A DNA stretch of 64,000 bases from Mesorhizobium helmanticense. GTDB taxonomy: Bacteria > Pseudomonadota > Alphaproteobacteria > Rhizobiales > Rhizobiaceae. Shown here in pieces: positions 1-8,035 of the stretch (the stretch's first letter is position 1; each line of letters starts with the position of its first letter). The notes beneath the pieces were generated by a model. It saw nothing but the letters and a program-made list of their open reading frames with translations, was not told the DNA's origin and did no database searches. Where the stretch lies: assembly GCF_003034915.1 (NCBI RefSeq), contig NZ_PZJX01000058.1, positions 43,758 through 107,757 on the forward strand, read 5' to 3'. A program made the translations under genes and the position numbers.

Positions 1-370
1 GCATGACAGGCTCCGCCAGGAACAGCCGGTAATAGATATCGACCAGCTCCGAAAATGCTTGGCCCAGGCCCTCGGCATCACTGACATCCGCCAGCGCGGC
101 TGAAATGCAGGCCTGGCTTTCGGCGGTGTAACGCTCGGCCAATGCCCAGACGATCGCCCGCTTGTCGGGAAAAAACTGGTAGAGCGAGCCGATCGACACC
201 CCAGCCCGTTCCGCTACCTCGCCCATGCGCATGGCGTCGCTGCCTTGCTCGGCGATCAGCGCCGATGCGGCGGCCAGCATGCGCTCGACCCGCTCGCGGC
301 TGCGCTGCTGGCTGGGCGCCCGGCGCGGCGAGGCGATCTGTCCATCCTGCGAACCAACTCTGCCTTCCAT
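1..370 (-). CDS. TetR family transcriptional regulator (3' end cut by window edge)
   Basis: A one-component DNA-binding repressor; only the first 123 residues are inside the window. Seen: a basic N-terminal tail, then a TetR helix-turn-helix at about residues 23-70, with the hallmark block MGEVAERAGVSIGSLYQFF followed by PDKRAI. The start ATG is the one giving a normal-length N-terminal arm. It is divergent from the NmrA-like gene 106 bp away, so it most likely represses itself and that gene. The ligand-binding half lies outside the window, so the inducer cannot be guessed. Confidence 0.85.
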   Translation of the reverse strand, partial: MEGRVGSQDGQIASPRRAPSQQRSRERVERMLAAASALIAEQGSDAMRMGEVAERAGVSIGSLYQFFPDKRAIVWALAERYTAESQACISAALADVSDAEGLGQAFSELVDIYYRLFLAEPVM

Positions 371-404
371 GAACGTCTCCCGGACTCAACAAACGGCTTG
401 ACTC

Positions 405-433
405 GCAAAATACGAGGGTTTATCACGTTTTGC
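405..433. promoter_or_regulatory. Possible TetR operator in divergent intergenic region
   Basis: An imperfect inverted repeat lies between the TetR and NmrA-like genes: GCAAAATACG at 405-414 and CGTTTTGC at 426-433, the arms pairing except for one extra base. The position between two divergent starts fits a TetR operator. There is no direct evidence of binding. Confidence 0.35.
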
Positions 434-476
434 AAATGTGAGGATTATTCATATTTTGAAACGGAGGACAGCCACA

Positions 477-1307
477 ATGAATGATGCAAGCAAACCGACC
501 TTGATCCTCGGCGGCACCGGCAAGACCGGCCGCCGGCTGGCGGAACGATTGACGGCGCAAGGCCTGCCGGTGCGGATCGGCTCGCGCTCGGCCGCGTTAG
601 CCTTCGACTGGCAGGACAAGACGACCTGGGCTCCGGCGCTCGCTGGCGTCGGCGCCGTCTACATCAGCTACTATCCCGATCTGGCGGTGCCGGGCGCGGC
701 CGAAGCGGTCGGCGCCTTCGCCGAACTTGCAGTGGAACGCGGTGTCACCCGGCTGGTGCTGCTGTCAGGGCGCGGCGAAACGGAAGCACAGCGCGCCGAA
801 GAGATGCTGAAGGCGTCTGGCGCCGACTGGACGATCCTGCGCTGCGCCTGGTTTTCCCAGAACTTCAGCGAAGGCTTCCTTGTCGAGTCCTTGCTCGAAG
901 GCGAGGTGGCGTTGCCGATCGGCAATGTCGGCGAGCCGTTCGTCGATGCCGACGATATCGCCGAGGCAGCTTTTGTCGTGCTGACCCAGCCGGGCCATGT
1001 CGGCCAACTCTATGAACTGACCGGACCGCGGCTCATGAGCTTCGCCGATGCGGTCGCCGAGATCGGCAGGGCCGCCGGGCGCAGCATTCGCTACATCAGG
1101 ATTTCGCATGCCGAGTTCACAGCCGCGGTGGCAACCCAGCAACTACCGGCCGAGTTCGTCTGGCTCATCAACGAGCTGTTCACCGAGGTGCTCGACGGTC
1201 GCAACGAGTCGCTGACCGATGGCGTCCAGCGCGTGCTCGGCCGCGCGCCAAAAGACTTTTCCGCCTATGCAACCGAAACCGCCGCTTCTGGCATCTGGAG
1301 CAACTGA
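477..1307 (+). CDS. NmrA-family NAD(P)-binding protein
   Basis: A short-chain-dehydrogenase-like Rossmann protein of the NmrA/TMR group, which either reduce small molecules or sense NAD(P) redox state. Seen: N-terminal nucleotide-binding motif LILGGTGKTGRRLAERL (GxxGxxG), the segment VLLSGRGETEAQRAEEMLKASGADWTILR typical of NmrA-like proteins, and a C-terminal substrate-binding part; 276 residues. The ATG at 477 is preceded by GGAGG, better than an in-frame upstream ATG at 438. It is followed after one base by a DUF1772 membrane protein, so the two form an operon, probably controlled by the divergent TetR. Substrate unknown. Confidence 0.85.
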   Translation: MNDASKPTLILGGTGKTGRRLAERLTAQGLPVRIGSRSAALAFDWQDKTTWAPALAGVGAVYISYYPDLAVPGAAEAVGAFAELAVERGVTRLVLLSGRGETEAQRAEEMLKASGADWTILRCAWFSQNFSEGFLVESLLEGEVALPIGNVGEPFVDADDIAEAAFVVLTQPGHVGQLYELTGPRLMSFADAVAEIGRAAGRSIRYIRISHAEFTAAVATQQLPAEFVWLINELFTEVLDGRNESLTDGVQRVLGRAPKDFSAYATETAASGIWSN

Positions 1308-1308
1308 C

Positions 1309-1788
1309 ATGATCATGAAACTGCTTCCCACCCTCACCTTCATCGCCGCGCTCGGCTCGGGCATCGTCGCTGGCGTTTTCTTCGCCTTTTCCAGCTTCGT
1401 CATGCCGGGCCTCGCCCGCATGCCTGCCGCGGGCGGCATCGCCGCCATGAATTCGATCAACGTCACTGCGGTGACGCCGATGTTCATGACCGCGCTTTTC
1501 GGCACCGGGCTGGTCTGCCTCGTCCTCGCGGTTGGCGCCGTCATCGGCTGGAGCCAGCCGGGTTCGTTCTGGCTGCTCGCCGGCGCCCTGATCTACCTCG
1601 TCGGCAACCTGGTCGTGACCATGGTCTTCAACGTGCCGCTCAACAACGCGCTCGCCGCCGTCGATCCGGTCAGCGCCAGCGGCGCCACTGTCTGGACCAC
1701 CTATCTCAGGGACTGGGTGATGTGGAACCACGTCCGCACCATTACCGCTATCGCCGCGCTGGCATCCTTCTGGTTCGCCGCACGTTGA
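1309..1788 (+). CDS. DUF1772 (anthrone oxygenase-like) membrane protein
   Basis: A 159-residue inner-membrane protein with four predicted hydrophobic helices and little else. The pattern near the N-terminus (GSGIVAGVFFAFSSFVMPGLARMP) and the central MNSINVTAVTPMFM are those of the DUF1772 family, some fungal members of which act as anthrone oxygenases; the bacterial role is unknown. The start sits one base after the NmrA-like stop, implying translational coupling and a joint role, perhaps in a small redox or detoxification unit. Confidence 0.8.
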   Translation: MIMKLLPTLTFIAALGSGIVAGVFFAFSSFVMPGLARMPAAGGIAAMNSINVTAVTPMFMTALFGTGLVCLVLAVGAVIGWSQPGSFWLLAGALIYLVGNLVVTMVFNVPLNNALAAVDPVSASGATVWTTYLRDWVMWNHVRTITAIAALASFWFAAR

Positions 1789-1852
1789 AATGTCTCGGGC
1801 CGCTGCGCCCGGCCCGCCTGGAGGCATTTACAGCATCGTGCGGAGAAGAACC

Positions 1853-2014
1853 TTGAAGGATCAATATTCGAACATGGCCTTCGGCATGGCGATCGGGGTC
1901 GGTCTCGGGGTCGCCTTTGGTGTTGCGATGGACGACATATCGGCCGGCATCGGCATGGGCATTGCCATCGGTGCCGGCATTGGTGCGTTTTTCGGACAGC
2001 GGCGTGGAAAGTGA
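1853..2014 (+). CDS. Small glycine-zipper membrane protein, unknown function
   Basis: About 53 residues, almost entirely a glycine-zipper hydrophobic segment (AFGMAIGVGLGVAFGVAMDD, then GIGMGIAIGAGIGAFFG) ending in basic QRRGK. Such proteins are small inner-membrane proteins of unknown role. The start is uncertain: the TTG at 1853 has GGAGAAG about eight bases upstream; an ATG at 1874 and an upstream ATG at 1790 are alternatives, the last giving a Pro/Gly/Arg-rich leader that looks non-coding. Confidence 0.55.
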   Translation: MKDQYSNMAFGMAIGVGLGVAFGVAMDDISAGIGMGIAIGAGIGAFFGQRRGK

Positions 2015-2037
2015 TCTTTTCGCGTTGCGCGTAGAGC

Positions 2038-2334
2038 TCAGCTCTTCGCCTTACGGTCGGCATGGCCGAGATCCCGGTCGGGATCGATCACATCGCGGAC
2101 CAATTGCTTGAGCCTAGCCGCATCGGGAAAGCCGCCGTCGCGTTTGCGGTCCCAGATGAGTGTGTCGTTGCAGGAAATGGTGAAGATGCCACCGGTGCCG
2201 GGCACCAGCGTCACCTCGCCGAGATCCGGGCCGAAAGTAGAGAGCAATTCCTGCGCCATCCAGCCGGCACGCAGCAGCCACAGGCACTGCGTGCAATAGG
2301 TGATGCGGATGATGGGCAGCGGCTTTTCCGTCAT
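2038..2334 (-). CDS. SelT/SelW/SelH (Rdx) family thioredoxin-like protein
   Basis: A 98-residue thioredoxin-fold protein. Seen: strand IRITYCTQC with the redox CxxC placed as in SelW, followed by WLLRAGWMAQELLSTFG and the family motif GTGGIFTISCNDTLIWDRKRDGGFPDAARLKQLVRD. In bacteria selenocysteine is usually replaced by cysteine, as here. The physiological partner is unknown; a thiol redox role is inferred from the family. It stands alone between a short plus-strand gene and yebC. Confidence 0.88.
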   Translation of the reverse strand: MTEKPLPIIRITYCTQCLWLLRAGWMAQELLSTFGPDLGEVTLVPGTGGIFTISCNDTLIWDRKRDGGFPDAARLKQLVRDVIDPDRDLGHADRKAKS

Positions 2335-2388
2335 GTCAGTCCGCTCATGTCAGATTGAGCTCCGCTCATATCTCAGGCAGGGCTCCGC

Positions 2389-3138
2389 TCATGCCGCGCT
2401 GAGCTTGGCCATGGTCTCGTCGTCGACCTCGAAATTGGCGTAGACGCTCTGCACGTCGTCATCGTCCTCGAGCGTGGCGACCAGCTTCATCAGCGACTGC
2501 GCCCGCTCTTCGTCGACCGGAATGTTGTTCTGCGGCCGCCAGATCGGCTTGACCGATTCCGCCTCGCCGAGCGTGCCTTCCAGCGCCTTCGACACTTCGC
2601 CGAGATTTTCGAAGGCGCAATAGATGGTGTGGCCTTCCTCGTCCGACTGGACGTCGTCGGCGCCGGCCTCGATCGCGGCATCCATCACCTTCTCGGCGCT
2701 GCCCGCCGAGGCCGGATAGTAGATCTCGCCGACGCGGTCCCACATGAACGACACCGAGCCGGTTTCGCCCATCGCCCCGCCGGCCTTGGTGAAGGCGGCG
2801 CGCACATTGGAGGCCGAGCGGTTGCGGTTGTCGGTCAGCGCCTCGACGATCAGCGCCACGCCGCCCGGCCCATAGCCCTCGTAGCGCACGGCTTCATAAT
2901 TCTCGGCATCGCCCATCGAGGCCTTGTTGATGGCGCGCTGGATGTTGTCCTTCGGCATCGACACCGCCTTGGCGTTCTGCACGGCAAGGCGCAGGCGCGG
3001 GTTCATCGAAGGATCGGGCGTGCCCGTCTTGGCCGCGACAGTGATTTCGCGCGCCAGCTTGGAAAACATTTTCGACCGCACCGCATCCTGGCGGCCCTTG
3101 CGGTGCATGATGTTCTTGAACTGTGAATGGCCAGCCAT
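2389..3138 (-). CDS. YebC/PmpR family regulator (TACO1-like)
   Basis: A 249-residue member of the YebC family. Some members bind DNA as regulators; others, like mitochondrial TACO1, help translation of proline-rich stretches. Seen: the diagnostic start MAGHSQFKNIMHRKGRQDA, the block NPRLRLAVQNAKAVSMPKDN and the central YEGYGPGGVALIVEALTDN. The ATG at 3138 gives this canonical N-terminus. In many bacteria yebC lies next to ruvC; no ruv gene is visible here. Confidence 0.95.
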   Translation of the reverse strand: MAGHSQFKNIMHRKGRQDAVRSKMFSKLAREITVAAKTGTPDPSMNPRLRLAVQNAKAVSMPKDNIQRAINKASMGDAENYEAVRYEGYGPGGVALIVEALTDNRNRSASNVRAAFTKAGGAMGETGSVSFMWDRVGEIYYPASAGSAEKVMDAAIEAGADDVQSDEEGHTIYCAFENLGEVSKALEGTLGEAESVKPIWRPQNNIPVDEERAQSLMKLVATLEDDDDVQSVYANFEVDDETMAKLSAA

Positions 3139-3159
3139 GGCACCCCTGTCGTCTTCGGC

Positions 3160-3220
3160 TAGAGCATTTGCACCAGGTGGATTCACCCGGCGTTTTCGCA
3201 AAAAAATGCTCGAATTCAAA
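3160..3220. repeat. Short palindromic intergenic sequence
   Basis: Upstream of yebC lies an imperfect dyad whose outer arms are AGAGCATTTG and CAAAAAAATGCTC, of the kind common in rhizobial intergenic regions. It could be a mobile palindrome remnant or part of the yebC leader. No other copy was found in the window. Confidence 0.3.
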
Positions 3221-3373
3221 TTCAGAACGTCCCTGATGGTCCGTATGGACGCACGGCGCTCTCTGTCGGAATGGCCGGCTTATAGATAAATCGGCTCAAT
3301 TCGTCCAGCCGCGCCATGCGATGCGTGCACAGAGGCTCCGCGGAGCGGAACCCTGACGGATCGCCGCAGCAGC

Positions 3374-3697
3374 TCACCCCTCGAGATCGGACCTCAGCCG
3401 GTCGATGATGCTGATCGCGTGGCCGGCATATTGGCTGATCCAGCGGTCGTGGATCTGCTTGATCGGCAGCGCGTTGAGATGGTTCCAGCGCTCGCGCCCC
3501 TGGCGCTTTGCCACGATCAGCTCGGCCTCTTCCAGCACCTTCAAATGCAGCATGACGGTGCAGCGGTCCATGTCGGCAAAGGCCGCGCAGAGCATGCCCG
3601 TGGTTTTCGGCTCATCCCTCAATTCGTCCAGCAATTCACGCCGGCGCGGATGCGCCAGCGCCTTGAAAACATTGTCGTCTTGCGATCGGCTTGACAT
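3374..3697 (-). CDS. ArsR-family winged-helix regulator
   Basis: A 107-residue winged-helix repressor of the metal-independent ArsR group that usually pairs with SRPBCC (AHSA1) genes. Seen: FKALAHPRRRELLDELRD, the recognition region DMDRCTVMLHLKVLEEAELIVAKRQGRERWNHLN and a C-terminal dimer helix. No metal-binding CxC is present. It is divergent from the SRPBCC gene at 3749. The start may be the ATG at 3697 or another at 3715; both lie within a palindrome that is probably the operator. Confidence 0.88.
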   Translation of the reverse strand: MSSRSQDDNVFKALAHPRRRELLDELRDEPKTTGMLCAAFADMDRCTVMLHLKVLEEAELIVAKRQGRERWNHLNALPIKQIHDRWISQYAGHAISIIDRLRSDLEG

Positions 3698-3715
3698 GTT
3701 ATGTTTATATAACAT
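3696..3715. promoter_or_regulatory. Probable ArsR operator palindrome
   Basis: Perfect inverted repeat ATGTTAT (3696-3702) and ATAACAT (3709-3715) with a six-base spacer, between the divergent ArsR and SRPBCC genes. A dyad with AT-rich arms at the regulator start is typical for ArsR autorepression. It includes the possible ArsR start codons, so the transcript may be leaderless or nearly so. Confidence 0.55.
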
Positions 3716-3748
3716 ATCCTTGAGCCAATCAAGGAAGGAGCTGTGGAT

Positions 3749-4231
3749 ATGACTCTTGGATTCAAGGTTTCCGGACGCATCGGCAAGCCGGTCGCCGAAG
3801 TCTTCGACGCGGTCGTCAATCCCAGGAAGCTCAGCGGCTATTTCACCACCATCGGCGGCGCCAGCGCGCCGCTGGTGGCGGGTGCCGGCGTCGTCTGGTG
3901 GGGCAAGGTCCCGGTCGAGGTCGACGAGGTGGAGAAGGATCGCCGCATCGTGCTGCGCTGGGACGCCACCGATGCCGACGGCAAGCCGGCCTACAAGACG
4001 CGCATCGAGATGAATTTCGAGCCGCTGGACGACGGCGGCACCTTCGTGACCATCGCCGAGACCGGTTGGCGCGAGGACGCCGTCGGCCTGAAGAAATCCT
4101 ACCTCAATTGCGAGGGCTGGTCGCAGATGCTGGCCTGCATGAAGGCCTATGTCGAACACGGCATCAACCTGCGCGACGGCTACTATCGCAGCGAGATGAG
4201 GGGCGAGCCGGCCAACGAGACCAATATTTGA
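3749..4231 (+). CDS. SRPBCC (AHSA1-like) domain protein
   Basis: A 160-residue START/Bet v1-fold protein. Seen: the N-terminal strand-helix FKVSGRIGKPVAEVFDAVVNPRKLSGYF, then GKVPVEVDEVEKDRRIVLRW and the C-terminal helix GWSQMLACMKAYVEHGINLRDGYY. The family binds hydrophobic ligands in a central cavity; most bacterial AHSA1-like members have no known reaction. The ATG at 3749 has AAGGAAGGAG at good distance. It is first of a four-gene plus-strand cluster with two VOC proteins and a second SRPBCC protein, under the divergent ArsR. Confidence 0.85.
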   Translation: MTLGFKVSGRIGKPVAEVFDAVVNPRKLSGYFTTIGGASAPLVAGAGVVWWGKVPVEVDEVEKDRRIVLRWDATDADGKPAYKTRIEMNFEPLDDGGTFVTIAETGWREDAVGLKKSYLNCEGWSQMLACMKAYVEHGINLRDGYYRSEMRGEPANETNI

Positions 4232-4253
4232 GCGACCGTAAGGGAGGTCCGCG

Positions 4254-4646
4254 ATGAGAAAAGTAACGCCATTCCTGATGTTCGAGGGTAGGGCCGAGGA
4301 GGCAATGGCTCTCTATTGCGAGACCATTCCCGACAGCAGCATCCTTGAAGTCACACGCTACGGCCCCGGCGAAGACGGCCCGGAAGGAACGGTGAAGCTG
4401 GCGCGCTTGTCCATTGGCGGCCTGGACGTGATGGTCTTCAACAGCCCCGTCCACCATGCCTTCACGTTCACGCCGTCGGTCTCGCTCTATGTGGACTGTT
4501 CTTCCGAGGAGGAACTGAACCGCATTGTCGAGACGCTGGTGAAGGACGGCGGGTTCCTAATGCCGCCCGACAATTACGGCTTCAGCTGCCGTTTCGCATG
4601 GCTGAACGACAGGTTCGGGGTCTCCTGGCAGATCAATCTGGCATAG
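4254..4646 (+). CDS. VOC-family protein, PhnB-like (3-demethylubiquinone methyltransferase fold)
   Basis: 130 residues of the vicinal-oxygen-chelate superfamily, PhnB subgroup. Seen: VTPFLMFEGRAEEAMALYCETIPDS, the middle VKLARLSIGGLDVMVFNSP, and the C-terminal block DNYGFSCRFAWLNDRFGVSWQI, close to the usual FGWVKDRFGVSWQ ending. Proteins of this group are often annotated as methyltransferases, but no methyltransferase motif is present. A strong GGGAGG precedes the ATG. Likely cotranscribed with its SRPBCC neighbours. Confidence 0.88.
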   Translation: MRKVTPFLMFEGRAEEAMALYCETIPDSSILEVTRYGPGEDGPEGTVKLARLSIGGLDVMVFNSPVHHAFTFTPSVSLYVDCSSEEELNRIVETLVKDGGFLMPPDNYGFSCRFAWLNDRFGVSWQINLA

Positions 4647-4698
4647 CGAGGTCAGCGCCGGGCCAACCACAACAACTAAGCCGACAACGGAGCCAGCA

Positions 4699-5061
4699 AT
4701 GACCGCGAAAATCACCGGTGGCATCAACATCGCCATGAAAGTGCCCCCGCACCAATACCAGGACACGATCGCCTTCTACCGCGATGTCGTCGGCCTGAAG
4801 CCGTTCACCGCCAAGGCGCCGGCAATCGGTTTCGAGCTTGGTCCCAACCGCCTGTGGATCGATGAAGCGCCGATGCTGAGCCAGGCCGAGGTCTGGCTGG
4901 AGCTGTTCACCGACGATTTTCCGGCCGCCGCCGATCATTTCTCCAAGGCCCGCGTCGTGCGTTGCGACGCTATCGAGCCTTTGGGCGAGCGCTTCCGCGG
5001 CGGCTGGATCAGCAATCCGGCCAATATCATCCACATGGTGCGCGAGCCCGACGCCTGGTGA
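4699..5061 (+). CDS. VOC-family (glyoxalase/bleomycin-resistance fold) protein
   Basis: A 120-residue single-domain VOC protein: KVPPHQYQDTIAFYRDVVGL opening the first beta-alpha-beta-beta-beta module and ending with GGWISNPANIIHMVREPDAW. Metal ligands expected in catalytic members cannot be assigned with certainty. Members act on or sequester small molecules; its substrate is unknown. Position between another VOC protein and a second SRPBCC protein supports a shared, possibly detoxification, role. Confidence 0.8.
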   Translation: MTAKITGGINIAMKVPPHQYQDTIAFYRDVVGLKPFTAKAPAIGFELGPNRLWIDEAPMLSQAEVWLELFTDDFPAAADHFSKARVVRCDAIEPLGERFRGGWISNPANIIHMVREPDAW

Positions 5062-5087
5062 GTGCCAAAGCCTGGAAGGAGCATTCC

Positions 5088-5645
5088 ATGGAGATCCGCG
5101 AAAACCCGACAGCCGAAGCCGGCATGCTGATCCGCCGGCCGGTCGCAGAAGTGTTCGAAGCCATCGTCGATCCGGCCATCACCACGAAATTCTGGTTCAC
5201 GCACGGCAGCGGCCGGCTGGACAGCGGCAGGCAGATCCGCTGGGAGTGGCGCATGTACGACGTCTCGGCGACGGTCGATGTCAGCGAGATCGTCAAGGAC
5301 AAGAAGATCGTCATGCAGTGGAGCGGGCCGCCGACCACCGTGGTCTGGACCTTCACCGAAATGCCTGGGAGTGCCACCTTTATCGAGGTCCGCAATTTCG
5401 GCTTTGCCGGCAATGGCGACGAGCAGGTGAAAGAGGCCATCGGTTCAACCGGCGGCTTCACGCTCGTGCTGGCCGGAGCCAAGGCATGGCTGGAGCAAGG
5501 CCTGACGCTTGGCCTGATCGGCGACCGCCACCCGAAGGGTGTGCCGGCGAGTTGGAAAGCGCTCCGTCTTACTCCGAAGAAGCGCCTTGAGCTCAATGCC
5601 CGCCGCCGGACTTTGCCTTCTTCCGTTGCCTCGACAGCATATTGA
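5088..5645 (+). CDS. SRPBCC (AHSA1-like) domain protein with run-on C-terminus
   Basis: 185 residues. Residues 1 to about 165 are a complete SRPBCC domain: GMLIRRPVAEVFEAIVDPAITTKFWF, SEIVKDKKIVMQWSGPP and the C-terminal helix TLVLAGAKAWLEQGLTLGLIGDRHP. The last 18 or so residues (LNARRRTLPSSVASTAY) have no domain character and overlap the 3' end of convergent terC by 53 bases, which suggests that the original stop was lost and the frame now runs into terC. The ATG at 5088 has GGAGC upstream. Last gene of the ArsR-linked cluster. Confidence 0.85.
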   Translation: MEIRENPTAEAGMLIRRPVAEVFEAIVDPAITTKFWFTHGSGRLDSGRQIRWEWRMYDVSATVDVSEIVKDKKIVMQWSGPPTTVVWTFTEMPGSATFIEVRNFGFAGNGDEQVKEAIGSTGGFTLVLAGAKAWLEQGLTLGLIGDRHPKGVPASWKALRLTPKKRLELNARRRTLPSSVASTAY

Positions 5646-6360
5646 GCCCCTCGACCAAGGCCGAAAAACCCATGGCCGCGTAGATGTAGCCCTTCGGTAC
5701 GTGGTAGCCCATGCCGTCGGCGATCAGCGTCATGCCGATCATCAACAGGAAGCCCAGCGCCAGCATGACGATGCTCGGGTTCTTGGCGATGAAATCGGCG
5801 AGCGGCCCTGCCGCCAGCATCATCACGGTGACCGCCACGATCACGGCGATGTACATGATGGCGATCTCATCGGTCATGCCGACCGCGGTGATGATCGAAT
5901 CGATCGAGAAGACGAGATCGAGCAGCAGTATCTGGAAGATGGCGCCGGCGAGCGAAATCTGCAGCGTCTCGCCCATCATTGAATCCTTGTGATCGTCCGG
6001 ATCGACCGTGTGGTGGATTTCCTTGGTCGCCTTCCAGACCAGGAACAGGCCGCCGGCGATCAGGATCAGGTCGCGCCAAGAGAAGCCATGGTCAAAGGCG
6101 GTGAACACCGGCGTGGTCAGTTGGACGATGATCGAGATGGTGGCCAGCAGCACCAGGCGCATGATCAGCGCGGCGGAAATGCCGAGCCGGCGGGCGCGGG
6201 CTCTTTGTGCCTCCGGCAATTTGTTGGTGAGGATCGAGATGAAGATCAGATTGTCGATGCCGAGCACGATCTCCAGCACCACCAGCGTCAGCAGCGCGAC
6301 CCACGCGGTCGGATCGGAAACAAAGGCGAAGTGCGGCGCCAGGAATTCGATGAGCTGCAT
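5593..6360 (-). CDS. TerC family integral membrane protein
   Basis: 255 residues with about seven hydrophobic helices and the two acidic motifs that define the TerC family: EIVLGIDNLIFISIL near residue 30-45 and DLVFSIDSIITAVGM near 145-160. TerC proteins are linked to metal ion efflux (manganese exporters such as Alx/YceF-like members) and to metalation of exported proteins. It ends in a basic RQRKKAKSGGGH tail. Convergent overlap with the SRPBCC gene. No yybP-ykoY-like riboswitch could be recognised in the short 5' region. Confidence 0.92.
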   Translation of the reverse strand: MQLIEFLAPHFAFVSDPTAWVALLTLVVLEIVLGIDNLIFISILTNKLPEAQRARARRLGISAALIMRLVLLATISIIVQLTTPVFTAFDHGFSWRDLILIAGGLFLVWKATKEIHHTVDPDDHKDSMMGETLQISLAGAIFQILLLDLVFSIDSIITAVGMTDEIAIMYIAVIVAVTVMMLAAGPLADFIAKNPSIVMLALGFLLMIGMTLIADGMGYHVPKGYIYAAMGFSALVEGLNMLSRQRKKAKSGGGH

Positions 6361-6428
6361 GGAGGTCGTCCCCTACGATCTAGAGCAGTGTCGCCGGCAG
6401 TTAGGTATTGCAGGCGTTTATATCAATG

Positions 6429-7253
6429 TCACGACCAGAAGGATGGCGCGGTTTCTTCCAGCCGCGGTCCGCGGCGAAACGGCGCGATCTTCTCCGTCAG
6501 GCCGGTGCGGTCGGAAATCTCGGCACCGACGCCGCACAATGTCGCCGGTCCCGTCGCCGCCTCGAAGCGGCCTTTCGGCACCTTCGACAGAAACCGGTTG
6601 AGCGGCTCCTCCTTGTCCATGCCGAGCGAGGAATCATAGTCGCCGCACATGCCGGCATCGGACATATAGCCGGTGCCGCCACTGAGGATCTGGTGGTCGC
6701 CGGTCGGCATATGTGTGTGGGTGCCGACGACCAGGCTGGCGCGACCGTCGACGAAATGCGCAAAGCACATTTTTTCCGAGGTCGCCTCGGCATGGAAGTC
6801 TATAACGACAACATCGGCCTGCTCGCCAAGCGGGCAGGCCGCCAGTTCGCGCTCGCCGGCCTGGAACGGATCGTCGAGTTCGGGGTGCATGAACACCCGG
6901 CCCATGATGTTGGCGACCAAAACGCGCGCGCCGTTCCTGGCGATGTAGACGCCGGAGCCGCGCCCGGGCGTGCCCTTGGGAAAATTCGATGGGCGCAAAA
7001 AGCGTTCCTCGCGCGGCGCGAAGATCAGCGCATCGCGCTGGTCCCAGACATGATTGCCGGTGGTGACGACATCTGCGCCTGCGGCAATCGTCTCGCGAAA
7101 GATCTCCTCGGTGATGCCGAAGCCGCCGGCGGCGTTCTCGCCATTGACGATGACGAAGTCGAGCTTGAAATCCGAGATCAGGCCGGGCAATTGTTCCCAA
7201 ACCGCCGTGCGTCCCGTCTTGCCGACCATGTCACCGAGGAAGAGAAGTCTCAT
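6429..7253 (-). CDS. YmdB-family metallophosphoesterase (TIGR00282)
   Basis: 274 residues, the usual family length. Bacillus YmdB hydrolyses 2',3'-cyclic nucleotides and influences motility and biofilm decisions. Seen: MRLLFLGDMVGKTGR (metal Asp), DFVIVNGENAAGGFGIT (Asn-Glu-Asn), TGNHVWDQRD (Asn-His), VVIDFHAEATSEK (His), and VGTHTHMPTGD (His-x-His). All metal ligands expected for a dinuclear site are present. It is followed upstream on the same strand by 5-formyltetrahydrofolate cyclo-ligase, a neighbour pair common in rhizobia. Confidence 0.93.
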   Translation of the reverse strand: MRLLFLGDMVGKTGRTAVWEQLPGLISDFKLDFVIVNGENAAGGFGITEEIFRETIAAGADVVTTGNHVWDQRDALIFAPREERFLRPSNFPKGTPGRGSGVYIARNGARVLVANIMGRVFMHPELDDPFQAGERELAACPLGEQADVVVIDFHAEATSEKMCFAHFVDGRASLVVGTHTHMPTGDHQILSGGTGYMSDAGMCGDYDSSLGMDKEEPLNRFLSKVPKGRFEAATGPATLCGVGAEISDRTGLTEKIAPFRRGPRLEETAPSFWS

Positions 7254-7257
7254 CTAA

Positions 7258-7318
7258 GCATGATCCCGAACCGAAGGTCAGTGCAGCCAAAGTTGCATGA
7301 CTTTCCCGAAGATCATGC
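7258..7318. repeat. Intergenic palindromic repeat (GCATGATC ends)
   Basis: GCATGATC at 7258-7265 and its reverse complement GATCATGC at 7311-7318 bracket about 45 bases containing CCGAA direct elements. This matches the general form of the short intergenic palindromes scattered in mesorhizobial chromosomes. It separates the YmdB-like gene from the cyclo-ligase gene. Confidence 0.5.
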
Positions 7319-7332
7319 GCCCAGGAAACTAT

Positions 7333-7920
7333 CTACAATTGTGGCGCGAACTGACGCAACCCGCTCTCGGTCAGTATTTCCGGGATGATCACGTCATGGT
7401 CTTCATCGGGGACCAGCGCCACTTCCTGGCAATCGAAGGCGATGCCGATCAGCCGGGGCGTCATTCCTTTGTCGACCAGCCTGGCGATGGCGCGGTCGTA
7501 ATAGCCGGCACCGTAGCCGATGCGATGGCCGCGCGCGTCGAAGGCGGCGAGCGGCACCAGCATCACCGAGGGATCGAGCACCGCGGCCTCCTCATGCGGC
7601 CCGACGGTTCCGAAACCCATCTCGACCATCGGCACGCCGCGCACCAGTTCGCGAAAGACGATGGTGGTCTTGTCGAGTATGGCCGGCAGGCAGAGCCTTG
7701 CGCCCTTCTCGCGCAGGGCGAACATCAGCGGCCGGACATCGACCTCCGAGCGCATCGGCCAGAAGCCGGAGACGACCTGGCCCGGTTCGACCTCGAGGTG
7801 ATCCCGCGCCGTCTCGGCCATTTCAAGCGCTACTTCCACCCGCCAGAATTCGTCGAGCGCATCGCGGCGCCCGAGCGCTTCCTTGCGCAGCTGTTTTTTC
7901 AGTTCTTTTGATGAGGTCAT
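7333..7920 (-). CDS. 5-formyltetrahydrofolate cyclo-ligase
   Basis: 195 residues. Converts 5-formyl-THF with ATP to 5,10-methenyl-THF, recycling a folate storage form. Seen: N-terminal basic ELKKQLRKEALGRRDAL, GFWPMRSEVDVRPLMFAL and the substrate/ATP signature LVPLAAFDARGHRIGYGAGYYDRAI. The start ATG at 7920 gives the standard N-terminus; an upstream in-frame start would run into the 6S RNA region. Gene order 6S RNA then this gene is the same as ssrS-ygfA of enterobacteria. Confidence 0.93.
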   Translation of the reverse strand: MTSSKELKKQLRKEALGRRDALDEFWRVEVALEMAETARDHLEVEPGQVVSGFWPMRSEVDVRPLMFALREKGARLCLPAILDKTTIVFRELVRGVPMVEMGFGTVGPHEEAAVLDPSVMLVPLAAFDARGHRIGYGAGYYDRAIARLVDKGMTPRLIGIAFDCQEVALVPDEDHDVIIPEILTESGLRQFAPQL

Positions 7921-8035
7921 GCGCCGACGGTAGAAAAGGCCAGATCTGGTTGAAGCTTTGGGAGCGACGTTTTCCACCGCATGATCCACCAAAATGGATC
8001 CTTTGCGTCGAGTGACGATCCACACAACCGGTGGA

